Positions 57,041 through 64,000 of a stretch of 64,000 nt of DNA are shown in pieces. A program made the position numbers and the translations under genes. The notes under the pieces are model-generated. The model made no database searches. It worked only from the letters and a program-made list of their open reading frames with translations, and had not been told where the DNA came from. The stretch comes from Polaromonas sp. CF318 (GTDB lineage Bacteria > Pseudomonadota > Gammaproteobacteria > Burkholderiales > Burkholderiaceae_C). Every line of letters begins with the position of its first letter. Position 1 is the stretch's first letter. The stretch is from the NCBI RefSeq assembly GCF_000282655.1, contig NZ_AKIV01000052.1, positions 1 through 64,000 of the forward strand, written 5' to 3'.

Positions 57041-58455
57041 TGCTGTACCTCTCCACGCGCGGCCACGCCGACCGCAAGCGCTTTTGCGAAATCCTGCTTG
57101 AAGGCCTGGCGCCCGATGGCGGTTTGTACCTGCCCGAAACTTATCCGCAGGTTGACGAGGCAACCCTGGCCAAATGGCGCGGCCTGGCCTATGCCGACCT
57201 GGCCTTCGAAATCCTCTCGCTGTATGTCGACGACATTCCCGCCGCCGACCTCCACGCGATCTGCCGCAAGACCTACACCGAAGCCGTGTTCGGCACAAAG
57301 GCGATCGTCCCGCTGAAAAAACTCGAAGACGGCCTTTACCTCGAAGCCCTGTCCAATGGCCCGACGCTGGCCTTCAAGGACATGGCCATGCAACTGCTGG
57401 GCAACCTCTTTGAGTACGAGCTGGCGCGCCGTGGCGAAGAGCTCAACATCCTGGGTGCCACCAGCGGCGACACCGGCAGCGCGGCTGAATACGCCATGCG
57501 CGGCAAAAAAGGCGTGCGCGTCTTCATGACTTCGCCTAACGGCCGCATGAGCCCCTTCCAGCAGGCGCAGATGTTCAGCTTGCAGGACGAGAACATCCAC
57601 AACATCGCGGTCGAAGGCGTGTTCGACGACTGCCAGGACATCGTCAAGGCCGTGTCCAACGACCTGGCCTTCAAGCGCCAGTACAAGATCGGCACCGTCA
57701 ACTCCATCAACTGGGCGCGCCTGATGGCGCAGGTGGTCTACTACTTCGCCGGTTATTTCCAGGCCACCAACAGCAACACGGCCAAGGTTGATTTCACCGT
57801 ACCCTCGGGCAATTTCGGCAACGTCTGCGCCGGCCATGTGGCCCGCATGATGGGCCTGCCCATAGGCAAGCTGGTGGTGGCCACCAACGAGAACGACGTG
57901 CTCGACGAGTTCTTCCGCACCGGCGTCTACCGCGTGCGCAGCAGCGCCGACACGCACGAGACCTCCAGCCCCTCCATGGACATCTCCAAGGCCTCGAACT
58001 TCGAGCGCTTTGTGTTTGACCTGCTGGGCCGTGACGGCGCCAAGACCAAGGCCTTGTTCCACGACCAGCTCGGCAGCCAGGGCCGTTTTGACCTCAGCGC
58101 CGAGCCGGCCTTCAAGTCGGCCGGGCAGCGCTACGGCTTTGTCAGCGGCAAAAGTACCCATGCGGACCGCCTCGCGACGATTCGCGACACCCACAAGCGC
58201 TTCGCCACCACCATAGACACGCACACCGCCGACGGCGTCAAGGTGGCGCGCGAACAGCTCCAGCCCGGCGTGCCCATGGTCGTGCTGGAGACCGCGCTGC
58301 CCATCAAGTTCGCGGCCACGATTGAAGAGGCGCTGGGCCATGTACCCGAGCGGCCCGCCAAGTTCGAAGGCATCGAAGACCTGCCCAAGCGCGTCAAGCT
58401 GCTGCCCGCCGATGCGGCTGTGGTCAAGCGCTACATCGCCGACCATGTGCATTGA
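57040..58455 (+). CDS. thrC: Threonine synthase
   Basis: 471 residues. PLP enzyme converting O-phosphohomoserine to threonine. The N-terminal STRGHADRKRFCEILLEGLAPDGGLYLPE is typical of the bacterial class; PLP lysine lies in LAFKDMAMQLLG and the phosphate loop in SGDTGSAAEYAMRGKKG. ATG 57040 overlaps the hom stop, so the pair is coupled. mobB follows after 33 bases. Confidence 0.97.
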   Translation: MLYLSTRGHADRKRFCEILLEGLAPDGGLYLPETYPQVDEATLAKWRGLAYADLAFEILSLYVDDIPAADLHAICRKTYTEAVFGTKAIVPLKKLEDGLYLEALSNGPTLAFKDMAMQLLGNLFEYELARRGEELNILGATSGDTGSAAEYAMRGKKGVRVFMTSPNGRMSPFQQAQMFSLQDENIHNIAVEGVFDDCQDIVKAVSNDLAFKRQYKIGTVNSINWARLMAQVVYYFAGYFQATNSNTAKVDFTVPSGNFGNVCAGHVARMMGLPIGKLVVATNENDVLDEFFRTGVYRVRSSADTHETSSPSMDISKASNFERFVFDLLGRDGAKTKALFHDQLGSQGRFDLSAEPAFKSAGQRYGFVSGKSTHADRLATIRDTHKRFATTIDTHTADGVKVAREQLQPGVPMVVLETALPIKFAATIEEALGHVPERPAKFEGIEDLPKRVKLLPADAAVVKRYIADHVH

Positions 58456-58488
58456 TCCGGGCCACGGCCCCGCCTGGAAAGCCCGGCC

Positions 58489-59037
58489 ATGAACGTCGTC
58501 GGCTTCGCCGGCTACTCCGGTTCGGGCAAGACCACGCTGGTCGAAAAGCTGATCCCCGCGCTCAAGGCGCGCGGCCTGCGCGTGTCGGTGGTCAAGCATG
58601 CCCACCACAAATTCGACATCGACCACCCCGGCAAGGACACCTTCCGCCACCGCGTGGCCGGCGCCTTCGAGGTGGTGGTGGCTTCGCAGAACCGGCTGGC
58701 GCTGATGCGCGAGTTTGAAAAACCGGCCGAGATGACGGTGCACCAGCTGATCGCCGAGCTCTATGGCGGTGTGGACTGGGTGCTGGTCGAAGGCTTCAAG
58801 AGCAGCGACCTGCTCAAGATCGAGGTCTGGCGCGGCCCCTCGGCCGATTACGCCGGCAAGCCCTGCCTCTACATGGATGACGATTTCATCGTCGCCATTG
58901 CCACCGACGCCCCCGGCCAGTTGCCCCAGGCAACCTTGCGCCCTGTGCTGGATTTGAACAGCGGGGATGCCGTGGCCGAGTACCTGGTCAACAATCAGGA
59001 ACGCTTTGCCTATTCCTTCGAAGACCGCTTCGGCTAG
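58489..59037 (+). CDS. mobB: Molybdopterin-guanine dinucleotide biosynthesis protein B
   Basis: 182 residues. GTP-binding partner of MobA that helps make the bis-MGD cofactor. The P-loop is GYSGSGKTTL (8-17); the conserved VKHAHHKFDIDHPGKDTFRHR and LVEGFKS segments are present. It follows thrC closely, and moeA starts 77 bases after it. No mobA is in the window. Confidence 0.95.
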   Translation: MNVVGFAGYSGSGKTTLVEKLIPALKARGLRVSVVKHAHHKFDIDHPGKDTFRHRVAGAFEVVVASQNRLALMREFEKPAEMTVHQLIAELYGGVDWVLVEGFKSSDLLKIEVWRGPSADYAGKPCLYMDDDFIVAIATDAPGQLPQATLRPVLDLNSGDAVAEYLVNNQERFAYSFEDRFG

Positions 59038-59114
59038 GCTTGGGTGAAGGCCAGCCCCAAGCCAGCTTCGTTCCGTTCCGTTCTGTTCATGCTTTTGTTC
59101 CGGACACCTCGCCC

Positions 59115-60377
59115 ATGAGTTTTGCCTCCACCGACACGTCCGCCAGTGCCGCACCCCAGCCCGGCCGCGCGCCCCTGAAACCCCTGGACCAGGCGCTGGC
59201 CGAACTGCTGGCCCGCGCGGTGCCGCTACCGGGTGTTGAGGCGGTTTCCACCTTTGACGCGGACGGCCGCGTGCTGGCCCAGGACCTGGTCTCCAGCCTC
59301 GACGTGCCAGCGCACGACAACAGCTCCATGGACGGTTATGCCGTGCGCGCGGCCGACTGGGCCGAGGGCGCCGTGCTGCGGGTCGGCCAGCGCATCCCGG
59401 CCGGCAGCAGCGGCCATGCGCTGGCGCCGGCCTCGGCGGCGCGCATCTTCACCGGCGCGCCCGTTCCGCCCGGCGCCGATGCCGTGGTCATGCAGGAAGA
59501 CTGTGAGGCGGTGGATGAGGGTGTGCGCATCAAGGCCCAGCCTCAGCCCGGCCAATGGATCCGCCGCCGCGGCGAGGACGTGGCCGCCGGCGCGGTGGTG
59601 CTGCGCCGCGGTGAACGCCTGGCGCCTGCCTCGCTGGGCCTGGCCGCCAGCATAGGCTTTGACATGCTTCAGGTCGCACCCCGCGTTCGTGTGGCCTTGT
59701 TCTCGACCGGTGATGAGCTCGTCATGCCCGGCGAAGTCGCACCCGCCGACATGAAGCCCGGCGCCATCTACAACTCCAACCGATTCTTTTTGCGCGCCTT
59801 GCTGCTGCGCCTGGGCTGTACGGTGACCGACCTCGGCATCGTGCCCGACCGGCTGGACGCCACCATCGCCGCGCTCAAGGGTGCGAGCCAGGCGCACGAC
59901 CTGATACTCACCAGCGGCGGCGTGTCCGTCGGCGAGGAAGACCACATCAAGCCGGCCGTGCAGGCGCTGGGCGAACTCGCCCTCTGGCAGATCGCAATGA
60001 AGCCGGGCAAGCCCTTTGCCTGCGGCAAGCTAGGCGGTGCGCATTTCATCGGCCTGCCGGGTAACCCGGTGTCCAGCTTTGTGACCTTTCTGATGCTGGT
60101 GCGTCCTTTCCTGCTCAAGCTGCAAGGCGCGGCCGAGGTGGCCCCCAGCCCCATCGCATTGCCCGCGCATTTCGACTGGCCCAAGGCCGACAAGCGCCGC
60201 GAGTTCCTGCGCGCCAGGCGCAACGCCGCCGGCGGACTGGAGCTGTTCGGCAACCAGAGCTCGGGCGTGCTGACCTCGGCCGTCTGGGGCGATGGCGTGA
60301 TCGACAACCCGGCCGGCCAGGCGGTTGCCCATGGCGACATGGTGCAGTTCATCCCGTTTTCGGCGCTGATGGCCTGA
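59115..60377 (+). CDS. moeA: Molybdopterin molybdenumtransferase
   Basis: 420 residues. Inserts molybdate into adenylylated molybdopterin. Domains in order: N-terminal substrate part with DNSSMDGYAVRAADW, IFTGAPVPPGAD, the MoCF_BD core around FSTGDEL and YNSNRFFLRALL, the TSGGVSVGEEDHIKPA loop and GLPGNPVSSFVTF, then the C-terminal beta-domain. ATG 59115 is used as the first good start for a normal-length protein; an in-frame stretch upstream is not protein-like. Confidence 0.95.
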   Translation: MSFASTDTSASAAPQPGRAPLKPLDQALAELLARAVPLPGVEAVSTFDADGRVLAQDLVSSLDVPAHDNSSMDGYAVRAADWAEGAVLRVGQRIPAGSSGHALAPASAARIFTGAPVPPGADAVVMQEDCEAVDEGVRIKAQPQPGQWIRRRGEDVAAGAVVLRRGERLAPASLGLAASIGFDMLQVAPRVRVALFSTGDELVMPGEVAPADMKPGAIYNSNRFFLRALLLRLGCTVTDLGIVPDRLDATIAALKGASQAHDLILTSGGVSVGEEDHIKPAVQALGELALWQIAMKPGKPFACGKLGGAHFIGLPGNPVSSFVTFLMLVRPFLLKLQGAAEVAPSPIALPAHFDWPKADKRREFLRARRNAAGGLELFGNQSSGVLTSAVWGDGVIDNPAGQAVAHGDMVQFIPFSALMA

Positions 60378-60399
60378 CGCGCCGCATCAAGGCCTTCCC

Positions 60400-60651
60400 A
60401 TGAAAGTCACGGTCAAATACTTTGCCTCCATCCGCGAAGCCATAGGGCAGGGCATCGAGTTGCGCGACACCAGCGCCACCACGCTGGCGGCCCTGCGCGA
60501 CGAGCTGCTCGCGGCCACGCCCGCGCATGCCGCCAGCCTGGCGCGCGGCAGGGCTGTGCGCATGGCGCTCAACCAGGTCATGTGCGATGAAACGGCCGCC
60601 CTCAGCGAAGGCTGCGAAGTCGCGTTCTTCCCGCCTGTGACCGGCGGCTGA
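60400..60651 (+). CDS. moaD: Molybdopterin synthase small (sulfur-carrier) subunit
   Basis: 83 residues with the ubiquitin-like fold. It starts MKVTVKYFASIREAIGQ and ends VTGG, whose C-terminal glycine is thiocarboxylated to donate sulfur. It pairs with MoaE, which is 1.2 kb away beyond a gene on the other strand. It follows moeA by 22 bases. Confidence 0.95.
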   Translation: MKVTVKYFASIREAIGQGIELRDTSATTLAALRDELLAATPAHAASLARGRAVRMALNQVMCDETAALSEGCEVAFFPPVTGG

Positions 60652-60661
60652 ACCTACCCCT

Positions 60662-61567
60662 TCAGGCGGCCAGCAGCGCGTCCAGCCCCTGCAGGTGCTC
60701 GGCCAGTTCGATGGAGGCTCGTGTCATCGGGCTGCGCAGCTCATTGCGAAGCAGTCCTTGCCCGGCCAGGACGGCCTTGAGCGGCCCCGGATTCGGTTCG
60801 GCGAACAGGCCTTCAATCAGCGGCTGCAGCGGCGCCCACAAGGCCTCGGCCCCCGCCAGGTCGCCGGCCTGGATGTGCCGCAGCACTTGCACAAAACGCT
60901 CCGTGTGCAGATGGGCCGCCGCCGCGATCGCGCCCCGGCCGCCCTGCGCCACGGTGGCGAAAATATTCACGTCCTCGCCCGCCAGCACCTGCAAGCGCCC
61001 ATCGGCAATCAGGGCCCGCGTTTTGGCCGGGTCGCCGCCGCAGTCCTTGAGCGCCTGGATGCGTGGGTGATCGGCCAGCGCCAGGATGGTGTCAAGCTCC
61101 ATGCGGCTGCCCGTGCGGTAGGGAATGTCATAGAGGATGACCGGCACGGCGCTCACGTCGGCCAGGGCGGTGAACCATTCGATCAGCCCGGCCTGCGAAG
61201 GCCGGATGTAGCTGGGGGCGGGCAGCAGGATGCCGGCCAGGCCCGGTGTGCCCAGTGCCTTGATGCGATCGGCCGTCTTGCCCAGGTGGTAGCCTGACAG
61301 GCCCATGACCACCGGCAGGCCGGGTGCCTGCGCCATCACGGTTTGCAGCGTTGCCAGCTGCTCCTCCTCATCCAGGGCGGCGGCTTCACCGGTGGAGCCG
61401 CAGACCACCAGCCCGGCGATGCCGCTGCCCTGGTAGTGCGCCACCAGGCGTTTCAAGGCCGCATGGTCGACCTTGCCCTGGTCAAAAGGCGTGACAAGAG
61501 GAATCCACAGTCCTGAGAAATCGGTGGTGACCTGATCGGCCTGATTGGCACTGAGCGCTGTTTGCAT
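60662..61567 (-). CDS. DapA/DHDPS-family protein (dihydrodipicolinate synthase-like)
   Basis: 301 residues. TIM-barrel class I aldolase. LWIPLVTPFDQGKVDHAALKRLV opens the barrel; the GSTGEAAALDEEE loop binds pyruvate-like substrates; IPYRTGSRM has the conserved tyrosine region, and the Schiff-base lysine is likely in IQALKDCGGDP. It could be the housekeeping DapA or a paralogue acting on another 2-keto acid. ATG 61567 is chosen over an upstream TTG. It lies convergent with moaD, ten bases apart, and divergent from moaE, splitting the two molybdopterin-synthase genes. Confidence 0.88.
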   Translation of the reverse strand: MQTALSANQADQVTTDFSGLWIPLVTPFDQGKVDHAALKRLVAHYQGSGIAGLVVCGSTGEAAALDEEEQLATLQTVMAQAPGLPVVMGLSGYHLGKTADRIKALGTPGLAGILLPAPSYIRPSQAGLIEWFTALADVSAVPVILYDIPYRTGSRMELDTILALADHPRIQALKDCGGDPAKTRALIADGRLQVLAGEDVNIFATVAQGGRGAIAAAAHLHTERFVQVLRHIQAGDLAGAEALWAPLQPLIEGLFAEPNPGPLKAVLAGQGLLRNELRSPMTRASIELAEHLQGLDALLAA

Positions 61568-61654
61568 GAAGACACATCCCAAAAAACTGACCGGCTTGAA
61601 AGGCCGCCATCAGAACAAGAGAAGGGTTTCCGCAAACAGGGTGAGAAGTAACCG

Positions 61655-61687
61655 GCGGTTCCATCGCTCATTCGACGACGGAACCGC
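61655..61687. other. Strong hairpin upstream of the dapA-like gene
   Basis: A 12-bp stem with one mismatch (GCGGTTCCATCG paired with CGACGGAACCGC) closes a nine-base loop, 88 bases before the dapA-like ATG on the minus strand. It could be part of that mRNA leader or an intergenic dyad. No T run follows on either strand. Confidence 0.5.
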
Positions 61688-61729
61688 AGCCCCGGTCAAA
61701 TGAGCAACGGTTTTTTCGATTTGCTGGCG

Positions 61730-61785
61730 CACACCCCAAGGCCGCGGGCGCTGCTATGCGTCCGGGTGGCGAAGGGGTAGGTGTG
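61730..61785. promoter_or_regulatory. Structured region upstream of moaE
   Basis: CACACC at 61730-61735 pairs with GGTGTG at 61780-61785, and CC/GGGG further inside continue the arm; the centre is GC-rich and foldable. It lies 69 bases before the moaE ATG, a possible leader structure. I cannot say whether it is a molybdenum-cofactor riboswitch. Confidence 0.3.
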
Positions 61786-61853
61786 ACCAGTCATGCGGCA
61801 AATCTTACCGTAGGTGGCTGCTTTGAGGGTGGGTGAGTGGCAAAATTGCCACT

Positions 61854-62330
61854 ATGGCTTCACCGCGCGTCCTGATCACCACCGATGACTTCAACCTCGC
61901 TGATGAGGTCGCCGCATTGCGCGCCGGCGACAAGCGGGTAGGCGCCGTCTGCACCTTCACAGGCACCGTCAGGGACCGCAATGATGGATTGAACGTCAGC
62001 AGCATGGAGCTCGAGCACTACCCCGGCATGACCGAAAAAGCCATAGAGGCCATGATCGACGAAGCCATGGCGCGTTTTGACATCTTCGGCGCGCGCGTAG
62101 TCCACCGCGTCGGCCTGCTTCAGCCTTTGGACCAGGTCGTCCTGGTGGCCGTGACCTCCGCACACCGCGGCGAGAGTTTCAAGGCCTGCGAGTTCCTGAT
62201 GGACTACCTCAAGACCCAGGCGCCCTTCTGGAAGAAAGAGCAAACGCCCGAGGGTGCGCGTTGGGTCGACGCGCGCGTGGCCGATGATGCGGCGCTGGCC
62301 AAATGGGGCATTACCGCCTCCAATGCCTGA
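61854..62330 (+). CDS. moaE: Molybdopterin synthase catalytic (large) subunit
   Basis: 158 residues. Uses thiocarboxylated MoaD to form the dithiolene of molybdopterin. The conserved FTGTVRDRNDG, ELEHYPGMTEKAI and FWKKEQTPEGARWVDA (catalytic lysines) segments are present. ATG 61854 is used; an in-frame GTG 21 bases earlier (61833) is possible. It should act with moaD on the other side of the dapA-like gene. Confidence 0.95.
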   Translation: MASPRVLITTDDFNLADEVAALRAGDKRVGAVCTFTGTVRDRNDGLNVSSMELEHYPGMTEKAIEAMIDEAMARFDIFGARVVHRVGLLQPLDQVVLVAVTSAHRGESFKACEFLMDYLKTQAPFWKKEQTPEGARWVDARVADDAALAKWGITASNA

Positions 62331-62335
62331 CCCGT

Positions 62336-62908
62336 TTAGTTCAGGTACCGAGGCCTTTCCGTGGGGTCGGGCGTCTCCGGCGGGTCTGCTGCTTTCTGAA
62401 GGTCGGCGAGAGGGGCTGATTTCAGCCACTGGGATTTCTTGAGGCACTTGTTTAGAAGTTGCAGCAATCCCTCGGTGAGCTGGGCGCCCACGGCGATTTG
62501 CACCTTGCGCCCCGGTTCGGGAAGTTTTTCGATGAAAACCAGTTGCAGCTTGCCGGATTTCAGCAAGCTTATTTTGACCTCGGTCACCAGCAGTGGCTCC
62601 TTGCCCATCGGCAGCGTGGCATCCTGGGCCTGGTAAGGCGTCTTGAAGTCGCTCGCGTAGGTCAGCGCTTCTTTCCTGAAGTTTTCCACGATGCGCTGGC
62701 GCTGTATGTCGGGCGGCGCGGCCAGATCGCCGCCTTGCGTTTGCAAGGCCAGCTGATCGGCGGCTGTTTTCGTCAGCCCCGGCACCAGGGCCAGCGTCAG
62801 GCGCCGGGTCAGCCACAGGCGAAACTCTTCATTTTCATGGCTGCTGATGCGCACCAGGAGCCTGTCCTCTTCCTGGTGGTAAGTCACCGACAGCTGGTGG
62901 ATGGTCAT
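62336..62908 (-). CDS. Conserved hypothetical protein
   Basis: 190 residues. I do not recognise a family. The N-terminal half (HQLSVTYHQEEDRLLVRIS, then NEEFRLWLTRRLTLALVPGL) is a predicted beta-rich start followed by helices; a central ENFRKEALTYASDFKTPYQ leads to another strand pair VTEVKISLLKSGKLQLVFIEKL. Cytosolic, no signal. It is convergent with moaE, five bases apart. Confidence 0.72.
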   Translation of the reverse strand: MTIHQLSVTYHQEEDRLLVRISSHENEEFRLWLTRRLTLALVPGLTKTAADQLALQTQGGDLAAPPDIQRQRIVENFRKEALTYASDFKTPYQAQDATLPMGKEPLLVTEVKISLLKSGKLQLVFIEKLPEPGRKVQIAVGAQLTEGLLQLLNKCLKKSQWLKSAPLADLQKAADPPETPDPTERPRYLN

Positions 62909-62963
62909 AGACGGATTCTAGAACCTGCTTTCGGCGGGTCCCGGTTACGCAGCCACAGGCCTC

Positions 62964-63869
62964 CTAGTACTTGACCGGATCGCGGTACGCCGCTTCGTCG
63001 TGAATGGCCCAGTAGGCGTCGTACAGCCGCGTCGTGATGGGCCCGGGGAATTGCGGCAGGTATACCCCGTCCAGCTTGGCGATCGGCAGAATGCCGCCGC
63101 CGGTCGAGGTCAAAAACACCTCGTCGGCGCTGCGCAGCAGCGCGGCGGGGACCGGCCCGGCCTTCAACGGGATGCCCAGGCGCGCGCACAGCTCCATCGC
63201 GGTGCGCCGCGAAATGCCTTCGAGCACGCCTTGGTCAGCTGTGTGCACCACGCCATCCTTGGCCATGAACACATTGAAGCCCGGGCCTTCGGTGATGTTC
63301 CCGGCCCCGTCCACCACGCAGCTGGTGTCGCGCCCCCGGTCATAGGCGTCGAACATGGACTGCACCATGTCCATCCAGTGGTAGTTCTTGACGGTCGGGT
63401 CTACCGAGGCCGCCGGAATGCGCTGGCGGTCGCTGATGTGCAGGTCCAGCCCGGCCAATTGTTTTTCGCGCGAGGCGATCCAGACATAGGGCAGGGCGTA
63501 GGCGTAAAAGCGGTTCTGCGCCAGGCGCGGGTCCCGCGCGCCGCGCGGCGGAACACCCCGGGTGCAGACCATGGCGACGTAGGCATCCTGCAGGCCGCCG
63601 GCACGCACGCAGGCATGCAGGATGTCCCGCAGCTCGCCGCGGCTGTAGGGAATCGCCAGGTGCATTTTTTCCATGCTGGCGTAAAAGCGGTCGATGTGGT
63701 CGCCCAGCCGGAAGAAAGCGCCTTGCCACGTGCTGGCCACGTCGTAGGTCACGTCCGAGCGGGTGAAACCCCAGTCAAAGAGGGAAATCTTGGCCTCGGA
63801 CAGCGGCACAAATTCACCCTCGACAAAGGCGCAGCCGCCTTCGAATTCACCGGTTTTGACCTCACGCAT
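62964..63869 (-). CDS. Class IV aminotransferase (branched-chain/D-amino acid aminotransferase-like)
   Basis: 301 residues. Fold-type IV PLP enzyme: KISLFDWGFTRSDVTYDV near the start, the PLP lysine in PTVKNYHWMDMV, and NITEGPGFNVF, VLEGISRRTAMELCARLG and EVFLTSTGGGILPI. It may act on D-amino acids, branched-chain amino acids, or 4-amino-4-deoxychorismate; motifs do not decide. ATG 63869 with AGGG upstream is used; an in-frame extension further up is AT-rich and non-coding in look. Confidence 0.87.
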   Translation of the reverse strand: MREVKTGEFEGGCAFVEGEFVPLSEAKISLFDWGFTRSDVTYDVASTWQGAFFRLGDHIDRFYASMEKMHLAIPYSRGELRDILHACVRAGGLQDAYVAMVCTRGVPPRGARDPRLAQNRFYAYALPYVWIASREKQLAGLDLHISDRQRIPAASVDPTVKNYHWMDMVQSMFDAYDRGRDTSCVVDGAGNITEGPGFNVFMAKDGVVHTADQGVLEGISRRTAMELCARLGIPLKAGPVPAALLRSADEVFLTSTGGGILPIAKLDGVYLPQFPGPITTRLYDAYWAIHDEAAYRDPVKY

Positions 63870-63908
63870 GGCGGTACCCTTTGCAAAAAAGATGATTAAT
63901 TGTACGAA

Positions 63909-63936
63909 GTTCAATATTAATTGAACACTCTTCAAT
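63909..63936. promoter_or_regulatory. Nested GTTCAAT/ATTGAAC operator-like repeats
   Basis: GTTCAAT-ATTA-ATTGAAC (63909-63926) is a perfect palindrome; a third half-site, TTCAAT at 63931-63936, pairs with the central ATTGAA to form a second dyad. They lie between the aminotransferase start (63869) and a probable gene start at 63978, as for a regulator acting on both. Confidence 0.5.
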
Positions 63937-63977
63937 AAATCATAAAATGGCGCATTATTTCCGCTTCTGGAGCCCTC

Positions 63978-64000
63978 TTGCCCACCAAACCGCCCCCACC
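63978..64000 (+). CDS. Start of a gene running off the right edge
   Basis: TTG at 63978 is preceded by GGAG at a seven-base spacing and opens the frame P-T-K-P-P-P before the window ends. Only seven codons are visible, so the product is unknown; its position beyond the operator array suggests a transcriptional regulator. Confidence 0.3.

Overview
The window looks like a chromosomal segment of a high-GC betaproteobacterium of the order Burkholderiales, most likely family Comamonadaceae and possibly Polaromonas-like. That placement is inferred from gene content: a phaC-phaA-phaB polyhydroxyalkanoate (PHA) operon, a Bug-type tripartite-tricarboxylate binding protein, a complete iscR-S-U-A-hscB-hscA-fdx operon, a propionyl-CoA/methylmalonyl-CoA module, and a short GC-rich intergenic repeat of a kind I recall from this family. 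It was not confirmed by any search. I see no prophage, insertion-sequence transposase, CRISPR array, integrase or rRNA. Almost all of the DNA is ordinary single-copy coding sequence.

Layout. 1-1.5 kb: maiA and pgeF. 1.5-6.5 kb: a tightly coupled five-gene catabolic operon (LigI-like lactonase, SDR, Bug protein, CMD-family protein, small unknown) with a divergent LysR regulator and a 28-bp dyad between them. 6.5-10.8 kb: small membrane protein and phaCAB, closed by a clear terminator. 10.8-11 kb: a decayed gene fragment. 11-21.5 kb: YbaL-type antiporter, a DJ-1/MocR divergent pair sharing a palindrome, two glutathione-transferase-like enzymes, a cupin, a lipoprotein M14 peptidase, dusA and an EamA permease. 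21.5-26.7 kb: the prkA-yeaH-spoVR stress operon behind an extracytoplasmic-sigma-like promoter. 26.7-37 kb: GntR regulator and scpA-GNAT-meaB-hydrolase-pccB-DUF1963-pccA-VOC, a propionyl-CoA to succinyl-CoA unit. 37-42 kb: RsxB-like ferredoxin, phaZ, an extradiol dioxygenase, a nucleotidyltransferase and an aromatic/aspartate aminotransferase. 42-50.3 kb: uvrB and the isc operon, which carries a 270-bp inverted-repeat (MITE-like) element between hscB and hscA. 50.4-54.2 kb: dnaQ, tRNA-Val(CAC), a PIN-PhoH protein, bcp and an Mth938-like protein. 54.4-62.3 kb: alaA, hom, thrC, then molybdenum-cofactor genes mobB, moeA, moaD and moaE, with a convergent dapA-like gene splitting moaD from moaE. 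62.3-64 kb: an unknown protein, a class-IV aminotransferase and an operator-like region before a gene that starts at the right edge.

How the genes fit together. Carbon storage (phaCAB, phaZ) and propionyl-CoA oxidation (pccA, pccB, epimerase-like VOC, scpA, meaB) probably interlock, because odd-chain PHA monomers release propionyl-CoA. Fe-S assembly serves the ferredoxin-type proteins nearby. The LysR/Bug operon probably takes up and processes an aromatic-derived carboxylate. The least ordinary features are the element inside the isc operon, the three-copy dispersed repeat, the epimerase-like VOC protein with altered metal-site residues, the histone-H1-like tail on PhaZ, and several palindromic operators. 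I did not find a clearly new multi-gene system; the Bug/LigI-like operon is the best candidate for undescribed metabolism.
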